64,000 nt of DNA from Burkholderia sp. Ax-1719 (GTDB taxonomy: Bacteria; Pseudomonadota; Gammaproteobacteria; Burkholderiales; Burkholderiaceae): NCBI RefSeq assembly GCF_011753055.1, contig NZ_VWWJ01000013.1, forward strand, positions 1 to 64,000. The letters are read 5' to 3'. The notes under the pieces are model-generated. The model did no database searches. It worked only from the letters and a program-made list of their open reading frames with translations, and had not been told where the DNA came from. The position numbers and the translations under genes were made by a program. Of the stretch, positions 28,077 through 36,820 are shown in pieces; the first letter of the stretch is position 1, and every line of letters starts with the position of its first letter.

Positions 28077-29356
28077 ATGCGCTTGACAGCCTTGATTTGC
28101 AACCGCTATCGCGCCTTTAAGGAGCGTCAGCGCATCGAGCTTGCGCCGATAACTTTGATCATCGGTAAAAATGGCAGCGGAAAAAGTGTAATCTCCCGTC
28201 TCCCACTTTTGCTATCTAGTGCAATCAGCGAGCAAGCGGAAGGCCCTCTGGATCTAGCTGCCGGCGGAGTTGAGCACGCAGCAACGTTCCAAGATTTGGT
28301 GAATTCACGAGGAGCGCTGCCGTTTACGCTTGGGGCGGAGATCGCTGATGATCACAGGTCTTACACGTTTGAGACGACGCTAAGGTATGTCAACGAGACG
28401 AGATCACTTGCGATTGAAAGCTTCTTGTTGAAAGCCGGAGACGATGCCCTCTTTAACGCCGAGATCTCTGACGTCGAGGAATTAACAAACGATCACCCGT
28501 TGTTCAACACCCGGGTCAAAGGCTCCGAAGCACAACAGACGCGGCTAAGTTTTGCCGGCCTGTTCCCAGTCTTGATAGCCTCGAAGATCAGGCCCGTGTT
28601 GAACTTGCAGCTGTGCTCACTCTGTTTAGACAAGCTTTGCCAGCGCCTTCCTACCTTGGCCCCTTCCGCGCTGAGCCGAGCCCAACTATGCGCACGCCAA
28701 ATCAAAATATTCGCGAGCTTGGCCCCAAAGGCGAGCGCGCACTGGAAATCCTCGCCGACGATAGATTGCGTCGTGGCGGCGAGCTATCGCGCAAGGTTAG
28801 CGAGTGGTTCGGCAGCGCAATGGGACAGCAGATCGAAGTCGACATCACCGGCGATCAACCGCAAGTTCGGGTCGCAGACGAAGCGACCGGATTGCAGGTC
28901 AGCCTCGCCGACACCGGTGCCGGTTTCTCTCAAAGCCTACCCGTCGTCGTACAACATTTCGCCTACCGCGCAGGACGCATCAAATCTCCAATCTTGATTG
29001 TTGAACAGCCGGAACTTCACCTTCATCCTGCCGCGCATGGCGCTCTCGCGGACCTCGTCGTCCAGTCTGCGACCAGCCAAGATTGGCAACCCGCCACGTG
29101 TCTCGTCGAGACTCATTCCGAACAATTCATCATGCGCGTGCGGAGGCGTATTGCAGAGGGTGTGGCACCTGAACGTGTAAAGCTTTGGTCGCTCAACCAT
29201 CTAGACGCGCAAGGCGACGAAGCACCGCCCCAGCCCTTGCGAGTAATTTCCTTCGACGCGCGTGGAAATCCAGACGCATGGCCGATCGGCGTGTTTGAGG
29301 AGGCGCTTTCCGACTTGACGGCGATGCGCCGCAGCGCAAGGGGGCGCGGACTGTGA
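28077..29356 (+). pseudogene. AAA ATPase with DUF3696-like C-terminus, frameshifted
   Basis: From ATG at 28077 (GGAG six bases upstream) the frame gives MRLTALICNRYRAFKERQRI and a Walker A, GKNGSGKS, at residues 30-37. Near 28565-28575 the coding frame shifts. The second frame continues with SLEDQARVELAAVLTLFRQA, then SLADTGAGFSQSLPVVVQH, ILIVEQPELHLHP (Walker B type) and CLVETHSEQF, and ends in a DUF3696-like DARGNPDAWPIGVF. The joined protein would be about 425 residues, an SMC/OLD-like ATPase. One missing base explains the break. No slippery heptamer is seen, so a lesion or sequence error is more likely than recoding. Confidence 0.8.
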
Positions 29357-30396
29357 GAATCGTCGTCGAAGCATCCGTATACGCTGATCCAAAATGGTTC
29401 CCTATACTCGACGTCATCCTTCTTTTGGTGGAAGATCAGCGGCATGTTCTGGCAGCGGAATCTGCTGATGCCATACTAGCCAGTCCCTGGGTTCAACAAC
29501 GCTCCCACGACGTTCGGGACCTTGTGAGGATGAGTTGCACCAATCGTTCATACGACGATCTGTGTGACCGAACGTCCGTTACTATCACCGAGGACTGTCG
29601 ACGAGGTGGGGTCGTCAACTTCGGAGCTTTCAACACGAGGGTGCACCCGCTCGATGCGATAGTATTCTTGTCAACGCCATTCCAAGTCATCGTTGAGAAT
29701 GAATGGTTCGACGGGTCGTTTCTGCTTTGGATGGCAAAGGCCCTCGGCTTTGAACGCCTGATTCAAGCTTATCGAAGGGGGCGTTTCATCTTTCGGCATG
29801 CCGGCGGGAAGGATTCGATCCCACGGTCCGCTGCCGTTTTTTCGAAAGGTGTTTGGCCAAGGAGAAACGGAGACTATGAACGGGCGTTTCGCCTATGGCT
29901 TTGTGTGCTGTTGGACAATGATGCTCGATATCCCGGTGAAACTCCCAATGCCACTATCATCGAGCAAACGATGGATCTTGTGGCTTTCGTCCATCAGTTG
30001 CGGCGACGCTCGATAGAAAGCTACATTCCGCCAGAACGCCTTCGCCGGATTGACGGTTCACCCGCGTTCCATAGGAAGGTCGATGCGTTGTTCCGGCTTA
30101 CGGAAGAACAAAGACTCCACTATCACATGAAGAAGGGTTTCAAATTCGATCGAACATCGGTGCCTTATAAAATGGACTATCTAACATCCACCAGCGTTCA
30201 CGAGTACGAGAAGCGCCTGTTTCAAACGATTGCAGAAGCAGACTGGAACGTTCTTATGGAAGGGTTCGGCCGAAATCTCTCCGGCGTGTATGTCGAAGAG
30301 CAGCACCGCCCCAATCTGAACGATCCGTCGCTGACAGATACGCACGATCGAACTGAGTTGTCGAACCTAATTAAGGCCATTTACGAAAGGATCTAG
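29353..30396 (+). CDS. Hypothetical protein with TOPRIM-like acidic motifs
   Basis: A 347-residue protein starting at GTG that overlaps the ATPase stop (GTGA). The segment QVIVENEWFDGSFLLW (Glu near 115, Asp near 120) and later CVLLDNDARYPGE (Asp 188, Asp 190) have the E...DxD arrangement of TOPRIM nucleases, with RHAGGKDSIPR between them. This is motif reading by eye, not a family hit. ATPases of the preceding kind often work with a TOPRIM nuclease (OLD, GajA and PARIS are known examples), which supports the idea. No membrane segment. It lies two bases before the DUF262 gene. Confidence 0.5.
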   Translation: MRIVVEASVYADPKWFPILDVILLLVEDQRHVLAAESADAILASPWVQQRSHDVRDLVRMSCTNRSYDDLCDRTSVTITEDCRRGGVVNFGAFNTRVHPLDAIVFLSTPFQVIVENEWFDGSFLLWMAKALGFERLIQAYRRGRFIFRHAGGKDSIPRSAAVFSKGVWPRRNGDYERAFRLWLCVLLDNDARYPGETPNATIIEQTMDLVAFVHQLRRRSIESYIPPERLRRIDGSPAFHRKVDALFRLTEEQRLHYHMKKGFKFDRTSVPYKMDYLTSTSVHEYEKRLFQTIAEADWNVLMEGFGRNLSGVYVEEQHRPNLNDPSLTDTHDRTELSNLIKAIYERI

Positions 30397-30398
30397 GC

Positions 30399-32093
30399 AT
30401 GTCTAACCTCCCGGCTGCAAGTGCAAAGCCCGAGATTGTGCCGATCAGCGACCTTCTCGATAGCCTTATGTCTGGCGAGTTTCGAGTACCTCGCTTCCAG
30501 CGCCCATATGTATGGTCGCCTGACGACATGATTCAACTGTTCGACAGTGTAGTAAAGGGATATCCGATAGGCTCATTACTTATCTGGCAAACGGAGAGAG
30601 CAGACATATCAAGCTTGTCATCCATTGGCCCGATTGATCTCCCCGCAACAGGCCCGGCGCTAAGGTCGTACGTTGTCGATGGGCACCAGAGGCTGGCAAC
30701 GCTTTTAGGCGTATTGAGGCTTCCTGAATCCCACCCCCGCGTCAAGATGGATGACTGGCGCTGGTGGATAGCGTACGATCTGAGGGCTGAACAATTCGTT
30801 CACCTGAAGGATTTTCATGAGCCAATACCTCTTCACCTTCTACCTCTACGAAGCGTTCTGCGGACAGTGGACTTTGCCCGTCGCACTCGTGACATCGCGA
30901 GTTCAGGAGAATTCGACGATAGCACGGCCAACGAACTGTTAGATCGTGCTGATATTGTGCAACGCGCAATCCGTGACTACCGCATCCCCATGATTGTGAT
31001 GAAGTCCGGATCACTCGACGATGCAGTCACCATATTCTCTCGTGTAAACCAGCGAGGTCGTGACATGACGCCAGATCAAATGGTGTCTGCTCTCACCTTT
31101 AGGGACCGGGCCGAGGGAGATTTCGATCTCGCCGGGTCCATCGACTACCTTCTTGGCGAATTGCGGATCAGTGGGTTCGGCGACCTCCAGCGGCGGACAG
31201 TTCTTCAGGTCATTTTGGCACTCGCGGGACTCGACTTCACACGGCCATCGTACGAAAAGATCGTCAACCGGACTTCGTATGAGCTCATGCGCCCAGCAGT
31301 AGAGCATAGCGAAATTGCGCTATCGGCTAGCGTGAATTTCCTGTCAAAAAATATCGGCGTTAAAACCAGCCGCCTATTGCCGTACGCATCAATCGTGGTG
31401 ATGTTGGCGATTTACTGCAGCGAACTGTCTACGGACCAGATAAACTCCCAAGTACCTCACACGGAATTGCTGAAAAAATGGTTTTGGGCAACCTCCTTTA
31501 ACGGGTGGTTCGCCGGCGCAAACACCACGGACCTTCGTAAGGCTGGCGATCTAATGCGGAAGCTAGCGCATTCCGCCGAAGATTCTATTGCAGAATTCGA
31601 GAAATTCTTCTTTGGACGTCCTATTCGGCCATTTCCGGAGTCTTTTGACAGGCGATCGGCACGAGTACGCGCCTCGCTTCTAGTACAAATCATGTCCGGC
31701 AGTCCGCTAAATCCGCAGAACGGAGATTCTATCGATGGCTCAGCAGTTTTTGCCGACGTTGAGGCACGCGACATTCCGTACTTTTTCCCAAACCAACGTA
31801 GACCAAAGGTCTCCAATCCGGCAAATCGCGTGATACTGCCTGAAGGCTTTAGTCGCAATGCCCGCGGAGCATTCCTTCATCTTACGAACTCTCCACAGGA
31901 TCAGACGATCCTAAAATCGCATTTCATATCGAACGAAGCGTTCGCTGAATTGAAAGCAGATAACTTTGATGGGTTCATCAGTCATCGCGAGAAGTCTATT
32001 CTCCTCGCGGAACGCGAATACCTGTCTCAGTTCGAGCTTGCTCTTGACGTGACTGGTGAACGCAATTCGGAAGAAGTGGACTCCGATGAGTAA
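30399..32093 (+). CDS. DUF262 (GmrS-like) protein
   Basis: A 564-residue protein. The N-terminal DUF262 domain (ParB/Srx-like fold) has RVPRFQRPYVW at residues 29-39, the DGHQR motif at 94-98 (usually DGQQR), and FSRVNQRGRDMTPDQ near 215. DUF262 proteins include the GmrS part of type IV restriction enzymes and BrxR-independent defence proteins. The C-terminal region resembles a GmrD-type HNH layout (DIPYFFP ... NPANRVILPEGFSRN ... KSHFI), but the expected HH before the FP motif is absent, so the nuclease may be inactive. It starts two bases after the upstream gene, with AGGA before the ATG. Confidence 0.8.
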   Translation: MSNLPAASAKPEIVPISDLLDSLMSGEFRVPRFQRPYVWSPDDMIQLFDSVVKGYPIGSLLIWQTERADISSLSSIGPIDLPATGPALRSYVVDGHQRLATLLGVLRLPESHPRVKMDDWRWWIAYDLRAEQFVHLKDFHEPIPLHLLPLRSVLRTVDFARRTRDIASSGEFDDSTANELLDRADIVQRAIRDYRIPMIVMKSGSLDDAVTIFSRVNQRGRDMTPDQMVSALTFRDRAEGDFDLAGSIDYLLGELRISGFGDLQRRTVLQVILALAGLDFTRPSYEKIVNRTSYELMRPAVEHSEIALSASVNFLSKNIGVKTSRLLPYASIVVMLAIYCSELSTDQINSQVPHTELLKKWFWATSFNGWFAGANTTDLRKAGDLMRKLAHSAEDSIAEFEKFFFGRPIRPFPESFDRRSARVRASLLVQIMSGSPLNPQNGDSIDGSAVFADVEARDIPYFFPNQRRPKVSNPANRVILPEGFSRNARGAFLHLTNSPQDQTILKSHFISNEAFAELKADNFDGFISHREKSILLAEREYLSQFELALDVTGERNSEEVDSDE

Positions 32094-32099
32094 AGGTGC

Positions 32100-32363
32100 G
32101 TCGCGAAGAACCACTATTTAGGCTTTGCCGATGCCAAGCAATTACACGGACATCGCTACGCGAGGATGCGGGGCCTGCGCAAGGTAGCCGAGGAGTGCCT
32201 GCTGGCTGCGGCTGCACAGAACATCAAAAAGATTGCGATGCTGCGGCGAAGAAGGAAAAGGCGGGGCCTCCGGTCCCGCAGGGGCGCTCTGGAACGCGCA
32301 TTGGCACGTCTGTGCCGCAGCGGCTGGATTGCGCTCAACTTGACGCTTCCAGCCTACGCCTGA
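32100..32363 (+). pseudogene. Transposase remnant (IS1182/IS5-like C-terminus)
   Basis: Without a start codon, the frame reads NHYLGFADAKQLHGHRYARM and continues RGLRKVAEECLLAAAAQNIK to a stop at 32363. This is the conserved C-terminal end of IS1182-type transposases as I remember them. The rest of the gene is gone, and the DUF262 operon abuts its left edge. It marks the right boundary of the accessory segment. Confidence 0.75.
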
Positions 32364-32371
32364 AAAAACAA

Positions 32372-32438
32372 AACCCCACGCTCGAAAAAACGTGGGGTTG
32401 GTCGGCAATCTGAGCCCGGTCTTCTGACCGGGCTTTTT
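32372..32438 (+). terminator. Two tandem terminator-like hairpins
   Basis: AACCCCACG/CGTGGGGTT (32372-32380, 32391-32399) lacks a good T-run. AGCCCGGTC/GACCGGGCT (from 32413) is followed by TTTTGC and is a clear intrinsic terminator. Confidence 0.8.
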
Positions 32439-32474
32439 GCTTTTCCGCGCGGCTTCCACCTACACTGCGCGACT

Positions 32475-32759
32475 TCAAACCGCCGCTGTCGCGTGCGCCT
32501 CCTTGCGCGCGCGCACCGTCATCCGCTCCACCTTCTTCGGTTGCGGCATCCAGCGCCCGAGCGTCTCGAAGCCGTCGAGCTGACGAAGCAGCGTATCCAC
32601 TGTCACGAGTTGCACATGCGTCAGGTGATTCTGCTTGAGCAGCGCATGCAGCCGCCGACGCCAGTATTCGGGACCCATCACCGCTTCCTCGAAGTCACCC
32701 ACGAGCGATTGCGGCATCACGCGCGCGATGTGTGCGATTTCCTGTTCAACGAATGTCAT
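32475..32759 (-). CDS. Small hypothetical protein (paralogue of 54155-54373)
   Basis: A 94-residue protein starting MTFVEQEIAHIARVMPQSLV, with GPEYWRRRLHALLKQNHLTH and a C-terminal basic tail. The start at 32759 is chosen because a G-rich ribosome site precedes it and because the paralogue at 54.2 kb (FIDQEIAHIMRVM, VEYWHRRLSNLLD) aligns from the same point. It is probably an all-helical cytoplasmic protein. I know no function; such short paralogues appear to be common in Burkholderia. Confidence 0.8.
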   Translation of the reverse strand: MTFVEQEIAHIARVMPQSLVGDFEEAVMGPEYWRRRLHALLKQNHLTHVQLVTVDTLLRQLDGFETLGRWMPQPKKVERMTVRARKEAHATAAV

Positions 32760-33022
32760 GACGAGCCCCCCCGGGCTGAATGTTCGACAGTCCTGCGAGT
32801 CCGACAAGCCCTACGTGTTTCTTATCGTATGACGTAACTGTAGGACGTCGGGGAGGCATCGCCAGCCTACTCGAACGGATAGGGGGAGAAAGGTGTTTCT
32901 GGGAGCGCATGGGCACGCGCGATGCTCGGCGCGCCGCGTTTTCGGACTGCTCCGATAGGTCTTTTCTGACGGAAATCCGATGATGGCCCGTCTATCGCAC
33001 TTTCTATCCGAAGGCAGCAAAC

Positions 33023-33340
33023 ATGCACGGGCATCCCACCGACAAACTCGTCGCCGGCTCGATCGTCGGCGGCATTCTCACCGCGCTTCTGGTCGTCCTG
33101 ACGGTCTGGCTCGATTTTCCTTCCGACCGCCATTACAGCGCCGCTATCCGGCTGGCTGTTCCGGCGTTCATCTCCGCGTGCCTGCTGTTTCCGCGCCCTC
33201 TTCTGCACCGCACCTTGCTGCGCGAGAAGCGCGACCCCAACCTGCTCGACGAAGATCTGAACCTGCTGCTGCTGGGCCGCGTGCTCGGTTTGATCGGCGG
33301 CATCATATTTGGCATTTCGCTCGCCTCCGAGATCCTCTAA
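33023..33340 (+). CDS. Small integral membrane protein
   Basis: A 105-residue protein with three hydrophobic segments, about residues 10-29 (AGSIVGGILTALLVVLTVWL), 42-60 and 83-103 (LLLLGRVLGLIGGIIFGISL). The Arg/Lys-rich loop after segment 2 (HRTLLREKRD) suggests the topology. No signal cleavage site. It is transcribed alone between two oppositely oriented genes. The family is unknown to me. Confidence 0.7.
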   Translation: MHGHPTDKLVAGSIVGGILTALLVVLTVWLDFPSDRHYSAAIRLAVPAFISACLLFPRPLLHRTLLREKRDPNLLDEDLNLLLLGRVLGLIGGIIFGISLASEIL

Positions 33341-33364
33341 GGACCGCGCAGGCGCGCGCGCCGA

Positions 33365-33562
33365 TCAGAGGAACGGCTTGCCGTCGACCTGTTCGTAGAC
33401 CTTGTTGCCCTCATCGTCCTCGAAGACTTCGAGGTAATTGCGCGCGCCACACATCGGGCAGCGGAACAACGGCCCCTGGCCTTCGTTCTTGATCACCACT
33501 TCGCTTTGTTCCCACGGGGTGCCGCACGACTGATTGCGGCAGACAAACGTTTCTTCGGACAT
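33365..33562 (-). CDS. Small zinc-ribbon protein
   Basis: A 65-residue protein with two cysteine pairs: CRNQSC near residue 8 and CPMCGA near residue 35. The second is a zinc-knuckle CxxC; the first, Cx4C, is a looser pair. The rest is acidic (EVFEDDEGNKVYEQVDG). It is likely a cytoplasmic metal-binding protein. The ATG at 33562 is preceded by AAGGAG (on the minus strand), which supports the start. It converges with the membrane protein gene. Function not known. Confidence 0.8.
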   Translation of the reverse strand: MSEETFVCRNQSCGTPWEQSEVVIKNEGQGPLFRCPMCGARNYLEVFEDDEGNKVYEQVDGKPFL

Positions 33563-33893
33563 TGCAGACTCTCCTTGCTGTTACGGGTGCAAAGCCTACC
33601 GTATGCGCGCCCCGCGCGGCGGTTTTTTCCTGCCGCATTCGCGTTGCATCGGCTCTGACTGTTCTTTTTTTGAGCACGTCCATCAACCGATGTGCCGTGG
33701 CGATACAGCGTCATCGCCCGTTTTCTCTCCAGCGCCCTCGCCTTTGCACCCAAAAGGCCGTCCCGTCGTGCTCGCGCCCTGATTGCGGCGCACTGGCACG
33801 CTTCTGGCGTAAGCGTGCACCGGTCGCGTCGCGTCAAGCACGCCCAACCTATCCATACAGAACACTACGCAGAGCACAACGAGGAGCACATCG
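33563..33893. other. Intergenic region ahead of the aldehyde dehydrogenase
   Basis: About 330 bases between divergent genes. The sigma-54-type promoter at 33794 is the only element I can support. The stretch between it and the zinc-ribbon gene should hold activator sites, but I see no clear inverted repeat. Confidence 0.5.
33794..33808 (+). promoter_or_regulatory. Sigma-54-type promoter of the aldehyde dehydrogenase gene
   Basis: TGGCACG-CTTC-TGGC has GG and GC exactly 12 bases apart, as -24/-12 promoters require; the only departure is TGGC for TTGC. It lies 86 bases before the start codon. Acetaldehyde dehydrogenase genes of this type are often sigma-54 dependent, which supports the call. 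Confidence 0.6.
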
Positions 33894-35414
<1,521 letters not shown>

Positions 35415-35444
35415 ACGCCCGCTCACGGTTCGCGTCAGTCAGAA

Positions 35445-35469
35445 CGGGCGCCGCCTCGTGCGGCGCCCG
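35445..35469 (+). other. Strong hairpin between aldehyde dehydrogenase and DUF779 genes
   Basis: A perfect 10-bp stem (CGGGCGCCGC / GCGGCGCCCG) with a 5-base loop lies in the 85-base gap. It has no T-run, so it may stabilise or process the mRNA and lower expression of the second gene rather than stop transcription. Confidence 0.6.
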
Positions 35470-35499
35470 GCTCGTTTCATCGACAAGGAGCATCGCGAC

Positions 35500-35880
35500 A
35501 TGGTCGAACGCGTCATCGCCACTCCCGCCGCGCTCGCGCTGATCGAACAGCTTGCGCGCGAGCATGGTTCCCTGCTCTTTCATCAATCGGGCGGCTGCTG
35601 CGACGGCAGCGCGCCCATGTGCTTTCCCCGCGACGAATTCATGGTCGGCAATGCGGATGTGCAACTCGGCGAGATCGGCGGCGTGCCGTTCTATATGACC
35701 GAAGCGCAATTCGAGTACTGGCAGCACACCCAGCTCATCATCGACGCGGTGCCGGGCAACGGCGGCATGTTTTCGCTGGAACGGCCAACCGGGCTGCGCT
35801 TTCTCACCCGCTCGCGGCTTTATAGCGACGAGGAGAATGCGTGGCTGGAGGCGCATCCGGTGGCGCGCGTGGCGCTTTAA
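35500..35880 (+). CDS. DUF779 protein, aldehyde-dehydrogenase companion
   Basis: A 126-residue DUF779 protein. LLFHQSGGCCDGSAPMCFPR contains a conserved cysteine cluster that may bind metal, followed by DVQLGEIGGVPFYMT and the aromatic segment QFEYWQHTQLIIDAV. AAGGAG nine bases before the ATG sets the start. DUF779 genes are regularly found next to acetaldehyde dehydrogenases (AcoD-like); the exact role is not known to me. It should be co-transcribed with the preceding gene. Confidence 0.88.
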   Translation: MVERVIATPAALALIEQLAREHGSLLFHQSGGCCDGSAPMCFPRDEFMVGNADVQLGEIGGVPFYMTEAQFEYWQHTQLIIDAVPGNGGMFSLERPTGLRFLTRSRLYSDEENAWLEAHPVARVAL

Positions 35881-35982
35881 GGCGACGCGGCCCGGTTAAG
35901 AACGTCTGCGCAGGCGCGGTGCTATCTTGAGGCGCATTCACCCTGCGCGGCCGCTACGGCCGCCGAATCTGGAGACGCCATC

Positions 35983-36462
35983 ATGCAAGACCGCGAAGTG
36001 AAACTCGTCACCCTGGAGCCGATGGATCTGCTCGCCGTCAGTCACATCGGCCCGTATATGAAGATCGGCGACGCGTTCTACACGCTCGCGCAGTGGCTCG
36101 CGGAGCGCAATGTGCGCACCGCCGGCGCGAAGATGGTCGGCATCTATTACGACGATCCGAATACCGTGGAAGCGTCGAAGCTACGTTCGAAGGCCGCGCT
36201 GCATCTGGCGGAGGAAACGGACGCGGAAATCATCTCGCCCGTCGAGAAATTCCAGTTGCGCGGCGGTGAGCACGCGAAGGTGCTGCACGTTGGACCGTAT
36301 CAAGGGCTGCAGCAGGCGTGGATGTGGTTCTACAACGACGGTATGCAGAAGGTTGGGTGCCAGCCGGATTTTTCGGCGCCGTCTTTCGAGGTGTATCTGA
36401 ATACGCCGGACGAAGCCGCACCCGAGGATCTCAAGACGGAGCTCTATATTCCGCTCGCTTGA
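35983..36462 (+). CDS. GyrI-like / effector-binding domain protein
   Basis: A 159-residue stand-alone GyrI-like (SbmC, AraC effector-binding) domain. The paired strands DLLAVSHIGPYMKIGDAFYT and AKVLHVGPYQGLQQAWMWFY are the internally repeated SHS2-like units of this fold. Known members bind small molecules or protect gyrase from toxins; which applies here is unknown. GGAGACG upstream of ATG fits a ribosome site. It is transcribed alone and followed by a terminator. Confidence 0.88.
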   Translation: MQDREVKLVTLEPMDLLAVSHIGPYMKIGDAFYTLAQWLAERNVRTAGAKMVGIYYDDPNTVEASKLRSKAALHLAEETDAEIISPVEKFQLRGGEHAKVLHVGPYQGLQQAWMWFYNDGMQKVGCQPDFSAPSFEVYLNTPDEAAPEDLKTELYIPLA

Positions 36463-36490
36463 GGCGTGCTGTTTTGATGGTGCGGGCAGA

Positions 36491-36518
36491 CCGCTGGAGA
36501 AGTTTTCCAGCGGTTTTT
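36491..36518 (+). terminator. Intrinsic terminator after the GyrI-like gene
   Basis: CCGCTGGA (36491-36498) pairs with TCCAGCGG (36506-36513) and is followed by TTTTT. Confidence 0.9.
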
Positions 36519-36529
36519 GCGTTTACGGG

Positions 36530-36800
36530 AACCGTCTTTAGGGTTTTAAGATTTATGTATACGTAAACGTAGTAATAGTTAACAAGTCCCTGGGTAATCT
36601 GTGGATAACCGGGGAAAACCATTGAGTAAACAAGGCTGTGGAAAATTCATAAGTCTGCGGGCGTAAACGGGAAAATCCCAGGCAGCCTGGGACAACTTTT
36701 CCACAGTTCTCCCAGGTTTGAAGTTATCCCCGATTCGTGCACAGCGATTTCCTGGGGTTATGCGCGAGTTATCCGCTGGGTGGTGTGGATAGATTGTTCT
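36530..36800. other. AT-rich segment with a cluster of DnaA-box-like sites
   Basis: An AT-rich stretch (about 36538-36592) is followed by one exact DnaA box, TGTGGATAA (36600-36608), and several close variants. These are TGTGGAAAA (36637), TTTTCCACA (36697), TTATCCCCG (36724), TTATCCGCT (36769) and TGTGGATAG (36784). A perfect TCCCAGGC/GCCTGGGA inverted repeat (36676-36692) lies between them. This is the layout of an unwinding element plus DnaA sites. It is about 11 kb from dnaA. It could be a replication origin or a DnaA-titrating site. Confidence 0.55.
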
Positions 36801-36820
36801 GCACCTGAATCCACCCGATT

